A stretch of 27,950 nucleotides of DNA. Source: a virus. A program made the position numbers and the translations under genes. Location of the stretch: IMG/VR virus record IMGVR_UViG_3300009788_000261, positions 1 through 27,950 of that record. The stretch is one strand, 5' to 3'. Below are positions 22,275 to 27,950 of this stretch, piece after piece (within the stretch, counting starts at the first letter, position 1; each line of letters begins with the position of its first letter). The notes beneath the pieces were generated by a model. That model ran no database searches. It was not told the origin of the DNA and saw nothing but the letters and a program-made list of their open reading frames with translations.

Positions 22275-24791
22275 ATGGCATTTAGAATAGATGATGATGA
22301 GAACAGGATTCAAGATCTTACAGATCAGATTGAGCAATTAGAGATTCAAACATTTTCTCCTGAAGTTGTAGCAAGAAATGAATCAACAAGAAACACAGGT
22401 GTACAAACTGGAGATGGAGCTGCAACTAATCCATATCCCGAATGGTATCCAGTAAGAGATTTTGGTACATTAGGTAATTTAACATTAGAAATTCTTCTTA
22501 ATCGAACTGATAGTCAGATTGCAAAAATGACATTAAATGGTGATGTTGACTTTGCATTTTCATTACCTCCTCCATTAAACAAGGGAATGTGGTTTATTTT
22601 AGATGTAACAATGGATGGTGTAGGGGGACACATAATTAATCTTCCTGGAAATGTAATACCTGCATCTACTACAATAGATAATACTGCAAATGCTAGAACC
22701 GTATTACGATTTACTACGACTGATGGAGGTACAACATTTTATGCTGAAAATCTTGAAACTGGAGGAGGAGGAACAACTGGTACCTTTGTTTCAGCAGATC
22801 TCACAGCAGATCAAATAACAAATCTTGCAGTTGGAGATCATGTTGAATTTGATAGAAATACACCACCTACAGGAGCTGATGGTGGTATTGTTTTACAAAC
22901 TGGAGCAGGGCAAGCCAATGGTATTTTTGAGTTAAAAATAGGAAAAACTTATTTCTTGAGTGCTGCTGTTGCTCCTTTCTTTGGTGCTGCAAATGATATA
23001 GATCTTGTTTGGTTTGACATCACAAATACTACAGAGATTGGAAGACGTTCAAGATACAGTGATGCAGTATTGGCAATGAACCAGCCAAAAGCAGAGATAT
23101 CTTTTACTCCTTTAACTGATGTAACTGTAGAGCTAAGACTCGTAGCAGCTACTACTCCTGCAAATCTCAATGGATATGATGCTGATCATACATTTGCCAG
23201 TATCTTTGAATTTTCTGGAAAAAATGGTGCTGCTGGAGCTCCTGGAGCTGCTGGTTCTATAGCTTTTAAGGATCCAGCTAGAGCAAAAACTCTTGTTGAT
23301 GTTCCCAGTCTTGCAGCATTTGATGTCATTACTGATGGAGTAACCTTGGTTGAAGGAGATCGTGTTTTACTTACTGAACAAGCAACATCTTCTGAAAATG
23401 GAATTTATGATGTTGGTGTTGTTACAACTGGAACAGCTCCATTAACTAGGAGCTCAGATCTTGATGATTCTGCAGAACTTGTTGCATCAATAATTCTCAT
23501 GGTTGAAGAAGGCAGTCAATTCGAAAATACAATGTGGCAATTGATTTCTGATAATCCTCTCACAATTGGAGTTTCAAATCAACTCTGGCAACAATTTGGA
23601 AGTGCTGTAACTGTTGGTCCTGATTTGGGACAAGATGGTGATGGGTTTGACCAACTTGGTTCTTTTGTATTTGATGGAAGAGTGGGTATTGGATTTGACA
23701 GACTGAAAAGATGGGAGTCTTTCTTTGACGAGCCACTACCTGATGCTTCAACTCTTGATATGATATATCTTCCATCCATACCTGACTTTACTTCACCATT
23801 CGCAGCTACACCTGGTAGAATAGTTGCAAGTGGACGTGGTGGTTCTCAAACAACAAGTATTACTTTTTCTGATGATTACAATCAAAATTGGGTAAAAGCA
23901 ACGAATGCTTTCAGACAAGATGTTAGTTTCGTACGGATGGCATTTGACCCTGTTGCTGAAATATTGATAGCAGTAGGTTCTGACCCAATTCCACTTGGTC
24001 TAAACAATATAATAATATCTACTGATAGAGGAGCAGATTGGACTGGAGGTGTTTTCACTGGTAATGATTTTAATCTTACTGACGTTATTTGGTCAGCAGC
24101 TGACTCACAATTTGTCTTAGTTGCTGTCAATGGAACAACATCTGTTTATACTTCACCTGATGGCACTACATGGACTGGAAGAACAACTCCTGCACCAACT
24201 AGTGGAACATGGCTCAAAATTGCATTTGATTCTGTAAAGGGACTCTACATGGTAACTGGTCAAAATAATGCAGATGTGATGACATCTCCTGATGCAATTA
24301 CTTGGACTGCAATTCCAACTGTCACTGGACATGATGGCAATATTTTCAAGTTGTTAGCTTCTGAGGGACATGGAATCTTCATTGGGATGCGTAGTAATGG
24401 AAACAGTCTAGTCACAGAAGATAATGGAGTCACTTGGACAACCCATTCTATGCCTGATGTTGGTGTCCTTAGTGATTTTACCATAGCATCTGATTTGTCA
24501 TTATTTGTGGCAATAGGTGAGCCAACAGCTGGTGGTTCAAGACTTCCAATTTTCTGGGCTTCCAATGATGGCAAGAGTTGGTTCCAAATGCCATTTAATA
24601 CAATCAGGATTCATCATCAGTCAGGAACATCGGGTGGAGGTTCTATTGGAACAAATGCTGTAATATCTTATGCTGAAGAATATGGTTACTTCTTTGGTGC
24701 AGGCATGGCACCAAATCAAAGCACGAGTATTAGTTATAGATTCTATCGTACAGAAGTGTCTCTCAACAACGAACTATTGCAAAATGGATAG
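22275..24791 (+). CDS. Modular distal fibre / receptor-binding protein with sialidase-like propeller
   Basis: This 838-residue protein has visible modules. Residues 6-30 form a coiled coil (NRIQDLTDQIEQLEIQ). A beta-rich region follows to about 310. Residues 314-329 are a short collagen-like GxxGxxG stretch. A domain from about 331 (AKTLVDVPSLAAF, GDRVLLTEQATSSENGIYDV) is well known from phage tail fibres. The last 320 residues form a propeller with five Asp-box-like turns: STDRGADW (581), SPDGTTW (625), SPDAITW (670), TEDNGVTW (713) and SNDGKSW (762). Sialidase catalytic residues cannot be confirmed by eye, and binding is more likely than catalysis. It is the last gene of the tail unit. Confidence 0.7.
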   Translation: MAFRIDDDENRIQDLTDQIEQLEIQTFSPEVVARNESTRNTGVQTGDGAATNPYPEWYPVRDFGTLGNLTLEILLNRTDSQIAKMTLNGDVDFAFSLPPPLNKGMWFILDVTMDGVGGHIINLPGNVIPASTTIDNTANARTVLRFTTTDGGTTFYAENLETGGGGTTGTFVSADLTADQITNLAVGDHVEFDRNTPPTGADGGIVLQTGAGQANGIFELKIGKTYFLSAAVAPFFGAANDIDLVWFDITNTTEIGRRSRYSDAVLAMNQPKAEISFTPLTDVTVELRLVAATTPANLNGYDADHTFASIFEFSGKNGAAGAPGAAGSIAFKDPARAKTLVDVPSLAAFDVITDGVTLVEGDRVLLTEQATSSENGIYDVGVVTTGTAPLTRSSDLDDSAELVASIILMVEEGSQFENTMWQLISDNPLTIGVSNQLWQQFGSAVTVGPDLGQDGDGFDQLGSFVFDGRVGIGFDRLKRWESFFDEPLPDASTLDMIYLPSIPDFTSPFAATPGRIVASGRGGSQTTSITFSDDYNQNWVKATNAFRQDVSFVRMAFDPVAEILIAVGSDPIPLGLNNIIISTDRGADWTGGVFTGNDFNLTDVIWSAADSQFVLVAVNGTTSVYTSPDGTTWTGRTTPAPTSGTWLKIAFDSVKGLYMVTGQNNADVMTSPDAITWTAIPTVTGHDGNIFKLLASEGHGIFIGMRSNGNSLVTEDNGVTWTTHSMPDVGVLSDFTIASDLSLFVAIGEPTAGGSRLPIFWASNDGKSWFQMPFNTIRIHHQSGTSGGGSIGTNAVISYAEEYGYFFGAGMAPNQSTSISYRFYRTEVSLNNELLQNG

Positions 24792-24852
24792 AGGGAAACT
24801 TCACTCTCTTCATCATGCTTCAGAACAATTAGATGAACACACAAGTATTTTA

Positions 24853-24867
24853 ATACTATAATAGTAT
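24853..24867. promoter_or_regulatory. Perfect inverted repeat before a small gene, operator candidate
   Basis: ATACTAT-A-ATAGTAT has perfect 7-bp arms around one base. It ends 3 nt before the ATG at 24871, overlapping where the transcript would begin. This gene lacks the usual TTC box, so it may be controlled differently. A TTTTAATA element at 24848 could be its TATA box. Confidence 0.4.
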
Positions 24868-24870
24868 AGT

Positions 24871-24993
24871 ATGAATATGGATATACTGACAAAAACCAAC
24901 ATTTTAGGAACATTTGTAATAACATTTCTGTATAATGGTGGTTTGGCAATCCAAGATCTAATCAACCAAGGCATACTGGTTCCTCCTGCATAA
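24871..24993 (+). CDS. Tiny hydrophobic protein, unknown
   Basis: This is a 40-residue frame with one hydrophobic stretch (ILGTFVITFLYNGGLAI), enough for one membrane span, and a short tail ending LVPPA. ATG codons at 24871 and 24877 are both possible. It stands between the tail unit and the small membrane-protein genes, which favours a small membrane protein of the same region. No homologue is recognised, and the frame could be chance. Confidence 0.4.
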   Translation: MNMDILTKTNILGTFVITFLYNGGLAIQDLINQGILVPPA

Positions 24994-25006
24994 TTCTTTT
25001 GTGTGA
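24994..25006 (+). promoter_or_regulatory. Promoter box variant before membrane protein gene
   Basis: TTCTTTTGTGTGA begins 28 nt before the ATG at 25022. It matches the TTCTTTT form of the box, but spacing is short and the A/T part runs into a hairpin. Confidence 0.4.
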
Positions 25007-25020
25007 AAAAACACACAAAA
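24997..25020. terminator. Perfect 9-bp hairpin (terminator or operator)
   Basis: TTTTGTGTG and CACACAAAA are perfect complements separated by six A. The element fills the 25 bases before the ATG at 25022. It could end the transcript of the tail unit or the small gene at 24871, or act as an operator over the promoter of 25022. It is the most perfect stem I see in the window. Confidence 0.45.
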
Positions 25021-25021
25021 C

Positions 25022-25294
25022 ATGTATGGGCAGCTGGAAAATTCAATGGCTGAATTATTAATACAAATAATTGCAGGACTGATACTTGCAGTATTAATTG
25101 GTGGTGCTTCATCAATGTTTATTTTATACAAGTGTGTACACGCACAGGCTCAAGACATGAAGCTCATGAAAAAGGCCACAGCATTTGTATTGAGAAGACA
25201 AGTACAAGAAACTAAAACATTACACCCTGAAGCAATAGATGAGATAGAGGATCTAGAACAAACATACAAAGACTTGACAGAGAATTTAAAATAG
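25022..25294 (+). CDS. Single-span membrane protein, possible lysis-region protein
   Basis: This 90-residue protein has one membrane span at residues about 11-36 (LLIQIIAGLILAVLIGGASS) and a charged helical C-terminal domain with coiled-coil character (IDEIEDLEQTYKDLTENLK). This layout occurs in small phage-associated membrane proteins but is not diagnostic. A second ATG at 25046 would give a shorter form lacking MYGQLENS. It has its own promoter variant and is followed by two further membrane genes. Confidence 0.55.
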   Translation: MYGQLENSMAELLIQIIAGLILAVLIGGASSMFILYKCVHAQAQDMKLMKKATAFVLRRQVQETKTLHPEAIDEIEDLEQTYKDLTENLK

Positions 25295-25300
25295 AATTAC

Positions 25301-25313
25301 TTCTCATAAATAA
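25301..25313 (+). promoter_or_regulatory. Leaderless-type promoter box (four-span membrane protein)
   Basis: TTCTCATAAATAA begins 32 nt before the ATG at 25333, one of the best matches to the consensus. Confidence 0.7.
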
Positions 25314-25332
25314 TAATTTTTAGTATCCATTT

Positions 25333-25701
25333 ATGATAGATCTAGCGTTTGTATTTTTTGGACTTTTTGCTGCTCTAATAGTTGATATTATCTGGTGGGT
25401 AAAACCCAAATTATCAAAGTCTGATAGATTTAAAGCACATGAACATTATCACGTATCTCTAGAATTAGTAATGTTATTCATCATTATACAAAATTTCACA
25501 AACAACTCAGCTTCTCTATTTATCTTGGGTGCAGCAGTTGGATTTCTGCTAGGAGAGTGGGATCAATTAAAAGAGATCAAAAATCGTAAAGTCGTTCCAG
25601 GACATCCATTTGGCTTTGGCTCTACTCACTTTAAGGCAAGCTGTGTGATTGGTGGAATTTTAACTGGAATTGTCATAATTCTATCTTTGGTACTAGTTTG
25701 A
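25333..25701 (+). CDS. Four-span membrane protein with HEHYH motif, unknown
   Basis: This 122-residue protein has membrane spans at about residues 4-23, 41-54, 59-75 and 102-122. The first loop ends in HEHYH (36-40), and the second loop contains PGHPFGFGSTHFKA with further His. The His-rich loops could bind metal, distantly recalling YdjM/DUF457-type membrane hydrolases, but the pattern is incomplete. Monocistronic, with a strong promoter box. Unknown function; a role in the cell membrane late in infection is possible from context. Confidence 0.6.
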   Translation: MIDLAFVFFGLFAALIVDIIWWVKPKLSKSDRFKAHEHYHVSLELVMLFIIIQNFTNNSASLFILGAAVGFLLGEWDQLKEIKNRKVVPGHPFGFGSTHFKASCVIGGILTGIVIILSLVLV

Positions 25702-25745
25702 TAAAAAAAATAACAATAATTTTTACAGAAAATCTTAGCAAATAA

Positions 25746-25758
25746 TTCCTTTAAATAA
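25746..25758 (+). promoter_or_regulatory. Leaderless-type promoter box (holin-like unit)
   Basis: TTCCTTTAAATAA begins 30 nt before the ATG at 25776 and is preceded by AATAA as at the small paralogues. Confidence 0.7.
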
Positions 25759-25775
25759 TTTTTCCCAAAAAAATC

Positions 25776-26114
25776 ATGGAAGAACCATTATTATCATTAT
25801 TGTTTAGCTCAGACGTTGTAGTAATTGCAATAGTAATTTCTGTTATTGGAATAAGTGTTAGAACTGGAATGGGTATGGTTGGAAAACCACTAAAGGAATT
25901 CAGCCCTAGTATAACTGCCATTTCATTTGTAATTGGATTCTTGGCAGCATCTCAATTGGTAGTAGTAGCTATTGAGAATTTACCTGTTGATGCAACTCCT
26001 GGAGTATTATTTTCTCTAATCATAGGCCAAATACTAACAGTAATGGGTCTTGATGCAGGTGTAAAAACAATCGGCAAAAAAGTTTCACCACTAATCAAAA
26101 AGGATGGCATATAA
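25776..26114 (+). CDS. Holin-like membrane protein (tentative)
   Basis: This 112-residue protein has three hydrophobic helices at about residues 9-27 (DVVVIAIVISVIGI follows a short acidic start), 45-65 and 77-95. It ends in a basic tail (KKVSPLIKKDG). Size, number of spans and basic C-terminus are those of phage holins. Thaumarchaea lack peptidoglycan, so a holin here would act without a murein enzyme, perhaps opening the membrane directly. It overlaps the next gene by TAATG. Confidence 0.45.
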   Translation: MEEPLLSLLFSSDVVVIAIVISVIGISVRTGMGMVGKPLKEFSPSITAISFVIGFLAASQLVVVAIENLPVDATPGVLFSLIIGQILTVMGLDAGVKTIGKKVSPLIKKDGI

Positions 26115-26371
26115 TGGAGCATAGTAATAGAGCCAAAACAAACATGACAAATCAACTCAAAGCACAGTTAGGATTCTACAAACAAGATCTAGAACATGAA
26201 AGAAATTCTCTGAGAAAAGCAAAATCTTATCTAAAGTATAATCTTCCAGGAGTAAAATCTATGATATCACAACATGAGAGAGGAGTAAGAAAGACCCTTG
26301 CAGATATTGAAGCTCTAAAGATACGCATTAGAAAACGTGAAAGAAATGGAGAATGCTACAAAATTCTTTAG
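26114..26371 (+). CDS. Basic coiled-coil protein, unknown
   Basis: This 85-residue protein, rich in Lys, Arg and Glu, has two helical segments (LGFYKQDLEHERNSLRKAKS and RKTLADIEALKIRIRKRER). It is probably a helical hairpin or coiled coil. It is translated from the holin-like unit through a TAATG overlap. Charge suggests contact with nucleic acid or an acidic partner. Not recognised. Confidence 0.55.
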   Translation: MEHSNRAKTNMTNQLKAQLGFYKQDLEHERNSLRKAKSYLKYNLPGVKSMISQHERGVRKTLADIEALKIRIRKRERNGECYKIL

Positions 26372-26380
26372 GTGATTAAT

Positions 26381-26557
26381 GTGGGAATTTTATTAGAAAA
26401 ATATAGAGAAAAACTTGAAATAGCATATAATATTGCTGGTATTAATGCTGATGTAGCTCAACTAGGAAGGGCATATCTTAGAGGCGATTCTAGAGGTATG
26501 AAAAAGAATGTTACCCAAATTATCAAAAAACTGGAAAAAGTCAGAAAATTAATCTAG
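26381..26557 (+). CDS. Small basic helical protein, unknown
   Basis: This is a 58-residue protein if started at the GTG at 26381, which is preceded by AGGTGAT (26370-26376), a match to the archaeal anti-Shine-Dalgarno sequence. A GTG at 26372, directly after the previous stop, would add three residues. The sequence (MGILLEKYREKLEIAYNIAG, then RGMKKNVTQIIKKLEKVRKL) is all-helical and basic. Last gene of the unit; it converges on the regulator gene. Confidence 0.55.
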   Translation: MGILLEKYREKLEIAYNIAGINADVAQLGRAYLRGDSRGMKKNVTQIIKKLEKVRKLI

Positions 26558-26585
26558 TTCTTTTTTATAAAAATCTCTGTTAGAC
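26558..26585. terminator. Bidirectional T-rich terminator between convergent genes
   Basis: The gap between two convergent genes holds T6 at 26562-26567 on the plus strand and A5 just after it, which reads as T5 on the minus strand. T runs without strong stems suffice for archaeal termination. Confidence 0.5.
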
Positions 26586-26729
26586 TTATCTCTGATTTCT
26601 TAGTGCCTTTAGTGAATATTCTATTGCATGACTTCTTGATGAAAATCTTGCAGTATCCTCAGTTTCTTGATCTATCCAATCTATTAGATCTTTTGAGATC
26701 GTAACACTTATCTGAATTTTTTTAGTCAT
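26586..26729 (-). CDS. Ribbon-helix-helix (CopG/Arc-like) transcription regulator
   Basis: This 47-residue protein is the only convincing minus-strand gene. It begins MTKKIQISVTISKDLIDWID, where the beta strand KIQISVTI would enter the DNA major groove as a dimer ribbon and KDLIDWIDQET is helix 1. RFSSRSHAIEYSLKAL follows as the turn and helix 2, including the conserved (S/G)RSxxIexALxxL pattern. It is too short for many gene finders. It is divergent from the secreted propeller gene across a 132-bp region with candidate operators, which it probably binds, including its own promoter. The start ATG at 26729 lies about 26 nt from a CTATACGA TATA-like box on the minus strand. Confidence 0.8.
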   Translation of the reverse strand: MTKKIQISVTISKDLIDWIDQETEDTARFSSRSHAIEYSLKALRNQR

Positions 26730-26861
26730 TAGTTTTCAATATTAAATCGTATAGTCATTAAGATACCCTTATAAAGTAGTATAAAATGATTGAAAATAAT
26801 ATGAAGTTTTATCTATCATACGATATACTGATAATATCTAAATGTTGGATTTGGAGATAAG
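26730..26861. promoter_or_regulatory. Divergent regulatory region with candidate regulator operators
   Basis: This 132-bp gap separates the regulator gene from the secreted propeller gene. ATCGTAT at 26746-26752 and its complement ATACGAT at 26818-26824 are inverted arms. The first overlaps the TATA-like box of the regulator gene. A plus-strand TTATAAAG at 26769-26776 could drive the propeller gene with a leader of about 60 nt, and GGAG at 26853-26856 is its Shine-Dalgarno sequence, 5 nt before the ATG. The usual TTC box is absent, so these two genes are controlled apart from the virion genes. Confidence 0.5.
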
Positions 26862-27950
26862 ATGAATATACTATGCATAATTCCAATCTTGTTTTTTCTA
26901 TCTATGATATCTACAAGTAGCATTACTCCAGCATTTGCTCAAGTAGTTTGGTCTGAACAGGTTAGCAGTACACCAAACAATCTAAATGATATATTTTTTA
27001 TTGATGCAAATAAAGGCTGGGCTGCAGGTGATGGTGGAACAATAATATACACTGATAATGGTGGTATGGGTTGGATTGATCTGGGTACTGGTATTATTTC
27101 TGAGAATATAAATTCCATATTTTTTCCTACTCCAAATAATGGTTTGGCTGTAGCTGATAATGGAATAATACTATACACTGAAGATGGCGGTGATAATTGG
27201 ATTACAATACCAACTACCTTTCAAAATAATCTAAATGATGTATTTTTTATTGATCAAAATATTGGCTGGGCTGCAGGTGATGGTGGAGTAATACTATACA
27301 CTGAAAATGGTGGTGTGGAATGGATTGTTCTGGCTACTGTTTCTGAGAGGAACATAAATTCCATATTTTTTACTAATGCAAATAATGGTTTTTTAGTAGA
27401 TAGTAATGGACAAGTAGCTGTCACAACAGATGGCGGTACTACTTGGATTGTTACTCATCGTATCAGTAATGTTGATGAAGTAAATGATATATTTTTTATT
27501 GATGAAAATAATGGTTGGGTTGTAGGTAAGGCTGGAATAGTGGCATATACTACAGATGGTGGTAAAATTTGGTGGGCAGCGATGATTAACTCTACTAATC
27601 CTTTAAATTCCATATATTTTATTGATAAAAATAACGGTTGGGCTGTTGGAGATAGTGGAGTAATGTTTACTTCCACAGATGGCGGTAAAAATTGGGATAA
27701 ATTATCTAGCTTTACTTCTGAGAACCTAAATTCCATATATTTTACTGCTGCAAATAATGGTTTGGTTGTTGGGAATAATGGGGTACTATTTACTATGTTT
27801 GCAGATGAAGAGAAAGATGAACTTCCACCAAAGAAATCAAATGGAGGTTGCGCTGACTGTACTCCTCCAACTTTGGGATTAGATAAAAATTTCAAAAGAG
27901 TAGTGGATGATGGCTTTGTATACAATGGTATTAGTACACAAGTAGAGAAA
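26862..27950 (+). CDS. Secreted seven-bladed beta-propeller protein, N-terminal part (continues at base 1)
   Basis: These 363 codons, open to the window end, continue in frame at 1-811 for a full product of 602 residues. Residues 1-26 are a signal peptide with a hydrophobic core (IIPILFFLSMI) and cleavage site PAFA before Gln27. Residues 42 to about 328 hold seven repeats of about 42 residues, alternating N-D-(I/V)-FFID and N-S-I-(F/Y)-F starts, each with a GW..GD.G turn and a T-(D/E)-x-GG-x-x-W Asp-box-like end. They match YCF48/BNR-type repeats and should close one seven-bladed ring. A Cys-containing linker (GGCADC) leads to the thaumarchaeal-type C-terminal domain. It would be exported from the infected cell; receptor masking, adhesion or a host-derived surface role are possible but unproven. 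Confidence 0.8.
   Translation, partial: MNILCIIPILFFLSMISTSSITPAFAQVVWSEQVSSTPNNLNDIFFIDANKGWAAGDGGTIIYTDNGGMGWIDLGTGIISENINSIFFPTPNNGLAVADNGIILYTEDGGDNWITIPTTFQNNLNDVFFIDQNIGWAAGDGGVILYTENGGVEWIVLATVSERNINSIFFTNANNGFLVDSNGQVAVTTDGGTTWIVTHRISNVDEVNDIFFIDENNGWVVGKAGIVAYTTDGGKIWWAAMINSTNPLNSIYFIDKNNGWAVGDSGVMFTSTDGGKNWDKLSSFTSENLNSIYFTAANNGLVVGNNGVLFTMFADEEKDELPPKKSNGGCADCTPPTLGLDKNFKRVVDDGFVYNGISTQVEK
27860..27950. repeat. Direct terminal overlap, right copy
   Basis: Identical to bases 1-91, so the unique length is 27,859 bp. See the left copy for interpretation. Confidence 0.9.

Noticed and set aside
27455-27925. Minus-strand open frame of 156 codons opposite the secreted propeller
   Set aside because: It mirrors the blade repeats of the plus-strand gene, so its own apparent repeats are antisense of those. 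The plus frame has a signal peptide and runs through the seam.
1-27950. tRNA genes, rRNA genes, CRISPR arrays and insertion sequences
   Set aside because: I saw no cloverleaf with a T-loop consensus, no regularly spaced direct repeats with spacers, and no transposase or terminal inverted repeats. This was by eye; tRNAscan and CRISPR finders would settle it.
1-27950. Provirus integrated in a host chromosome
   Set aside because: There is no integrase, no att repeat and no flanking host gene block, and the ends close on themselves.

Overview
This window reads as an essentially complete genome of a head-tailed (Caudoviricetes-like) virus of an ammonia-oxidising marine-type thaumarchaeon (Nitrosopumilus relatives). 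The grounds are: strongly A+T-rich sequence; a tailed-virus gene order (terminase, portal, protease/scaffold, capsid, connectors, tail tube, tape measure, baseplate, fibres); archaeal-style promoters placed so that mRNAs would be leaderless; and a secreted protein whose C-terminal domain I recognise from thaumarchaeal secreted proteins. The first 91 bases are repeated exactly as the last 91 bases, and one gene runs in frame through that seam (26862 to the end, then 1 to 811). The molecule therefore closes to a circle of 27,859 bp. The host assignment rests on family recognition and was not tested by a search.

Layout. 1-811 is the 3' part of the seam-spanning secreted beta-propeller gene. 844-2995 is the terminase, whose large subunit is split by two compensating frameshifts. 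3027-3724 holds three tandem small paralogues, each with its own near-identical promoter. 3769-8778 is the head block: portal with an N-terminal helix-turn-helix, a small coiled-coil protein, protease/scaffold, decoration protein, HK97-fold major capsid protein. 8816-9471 carries connector genes. 9515-16190 is a block of fibre and adhesin-like genes, including a ten-repeat propeller and a 899-residue fibre, placed unusually between head and tail genes. 16190-22266 is the tail: tail completion protein, tail tube, gp10-like protein, short tape measure, a gene split at an A8 run, and a large baseplate hub with a probable carbohydrate-binding insert. 22275-24791 is a modular fibre with a sialidase-like propeller. 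24871-26557 is a run of small membrane and coiled-coil genes (holin-like candidates, no recognisable lytic enzyme). 26586-26729, on the minus strand, is a 47-residue ribbon-helix-helix regulator, divergent from the secreted propeller gene.

Expression logic. Nearly every transcription unit begins with a TTCYY-T/A-rich box whose first base lies 30-32 nt before the start codon (14 copies, two at other spacings). That is where a BRE/TATA element of a leaderless archaeal mRNA should lie. Genes inside units instead overlap (ATGA, TAATG) or have Shine-Dalgarno sequences. This spacing supports TTG and GTG starts that would otherwise be doubtful.

What is missing matters. I find no polymerase, primase, helicase, Rep, integrase, nucleotide metabolism or methylase gene anywhere on the closed circle. 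The virus would depend wholly on host replication, or this is one part of a larger or divided genome, or an assembly loop. With at least four propeller or fibre proteins, the coding capacity is devoted to particles and surface recognition.
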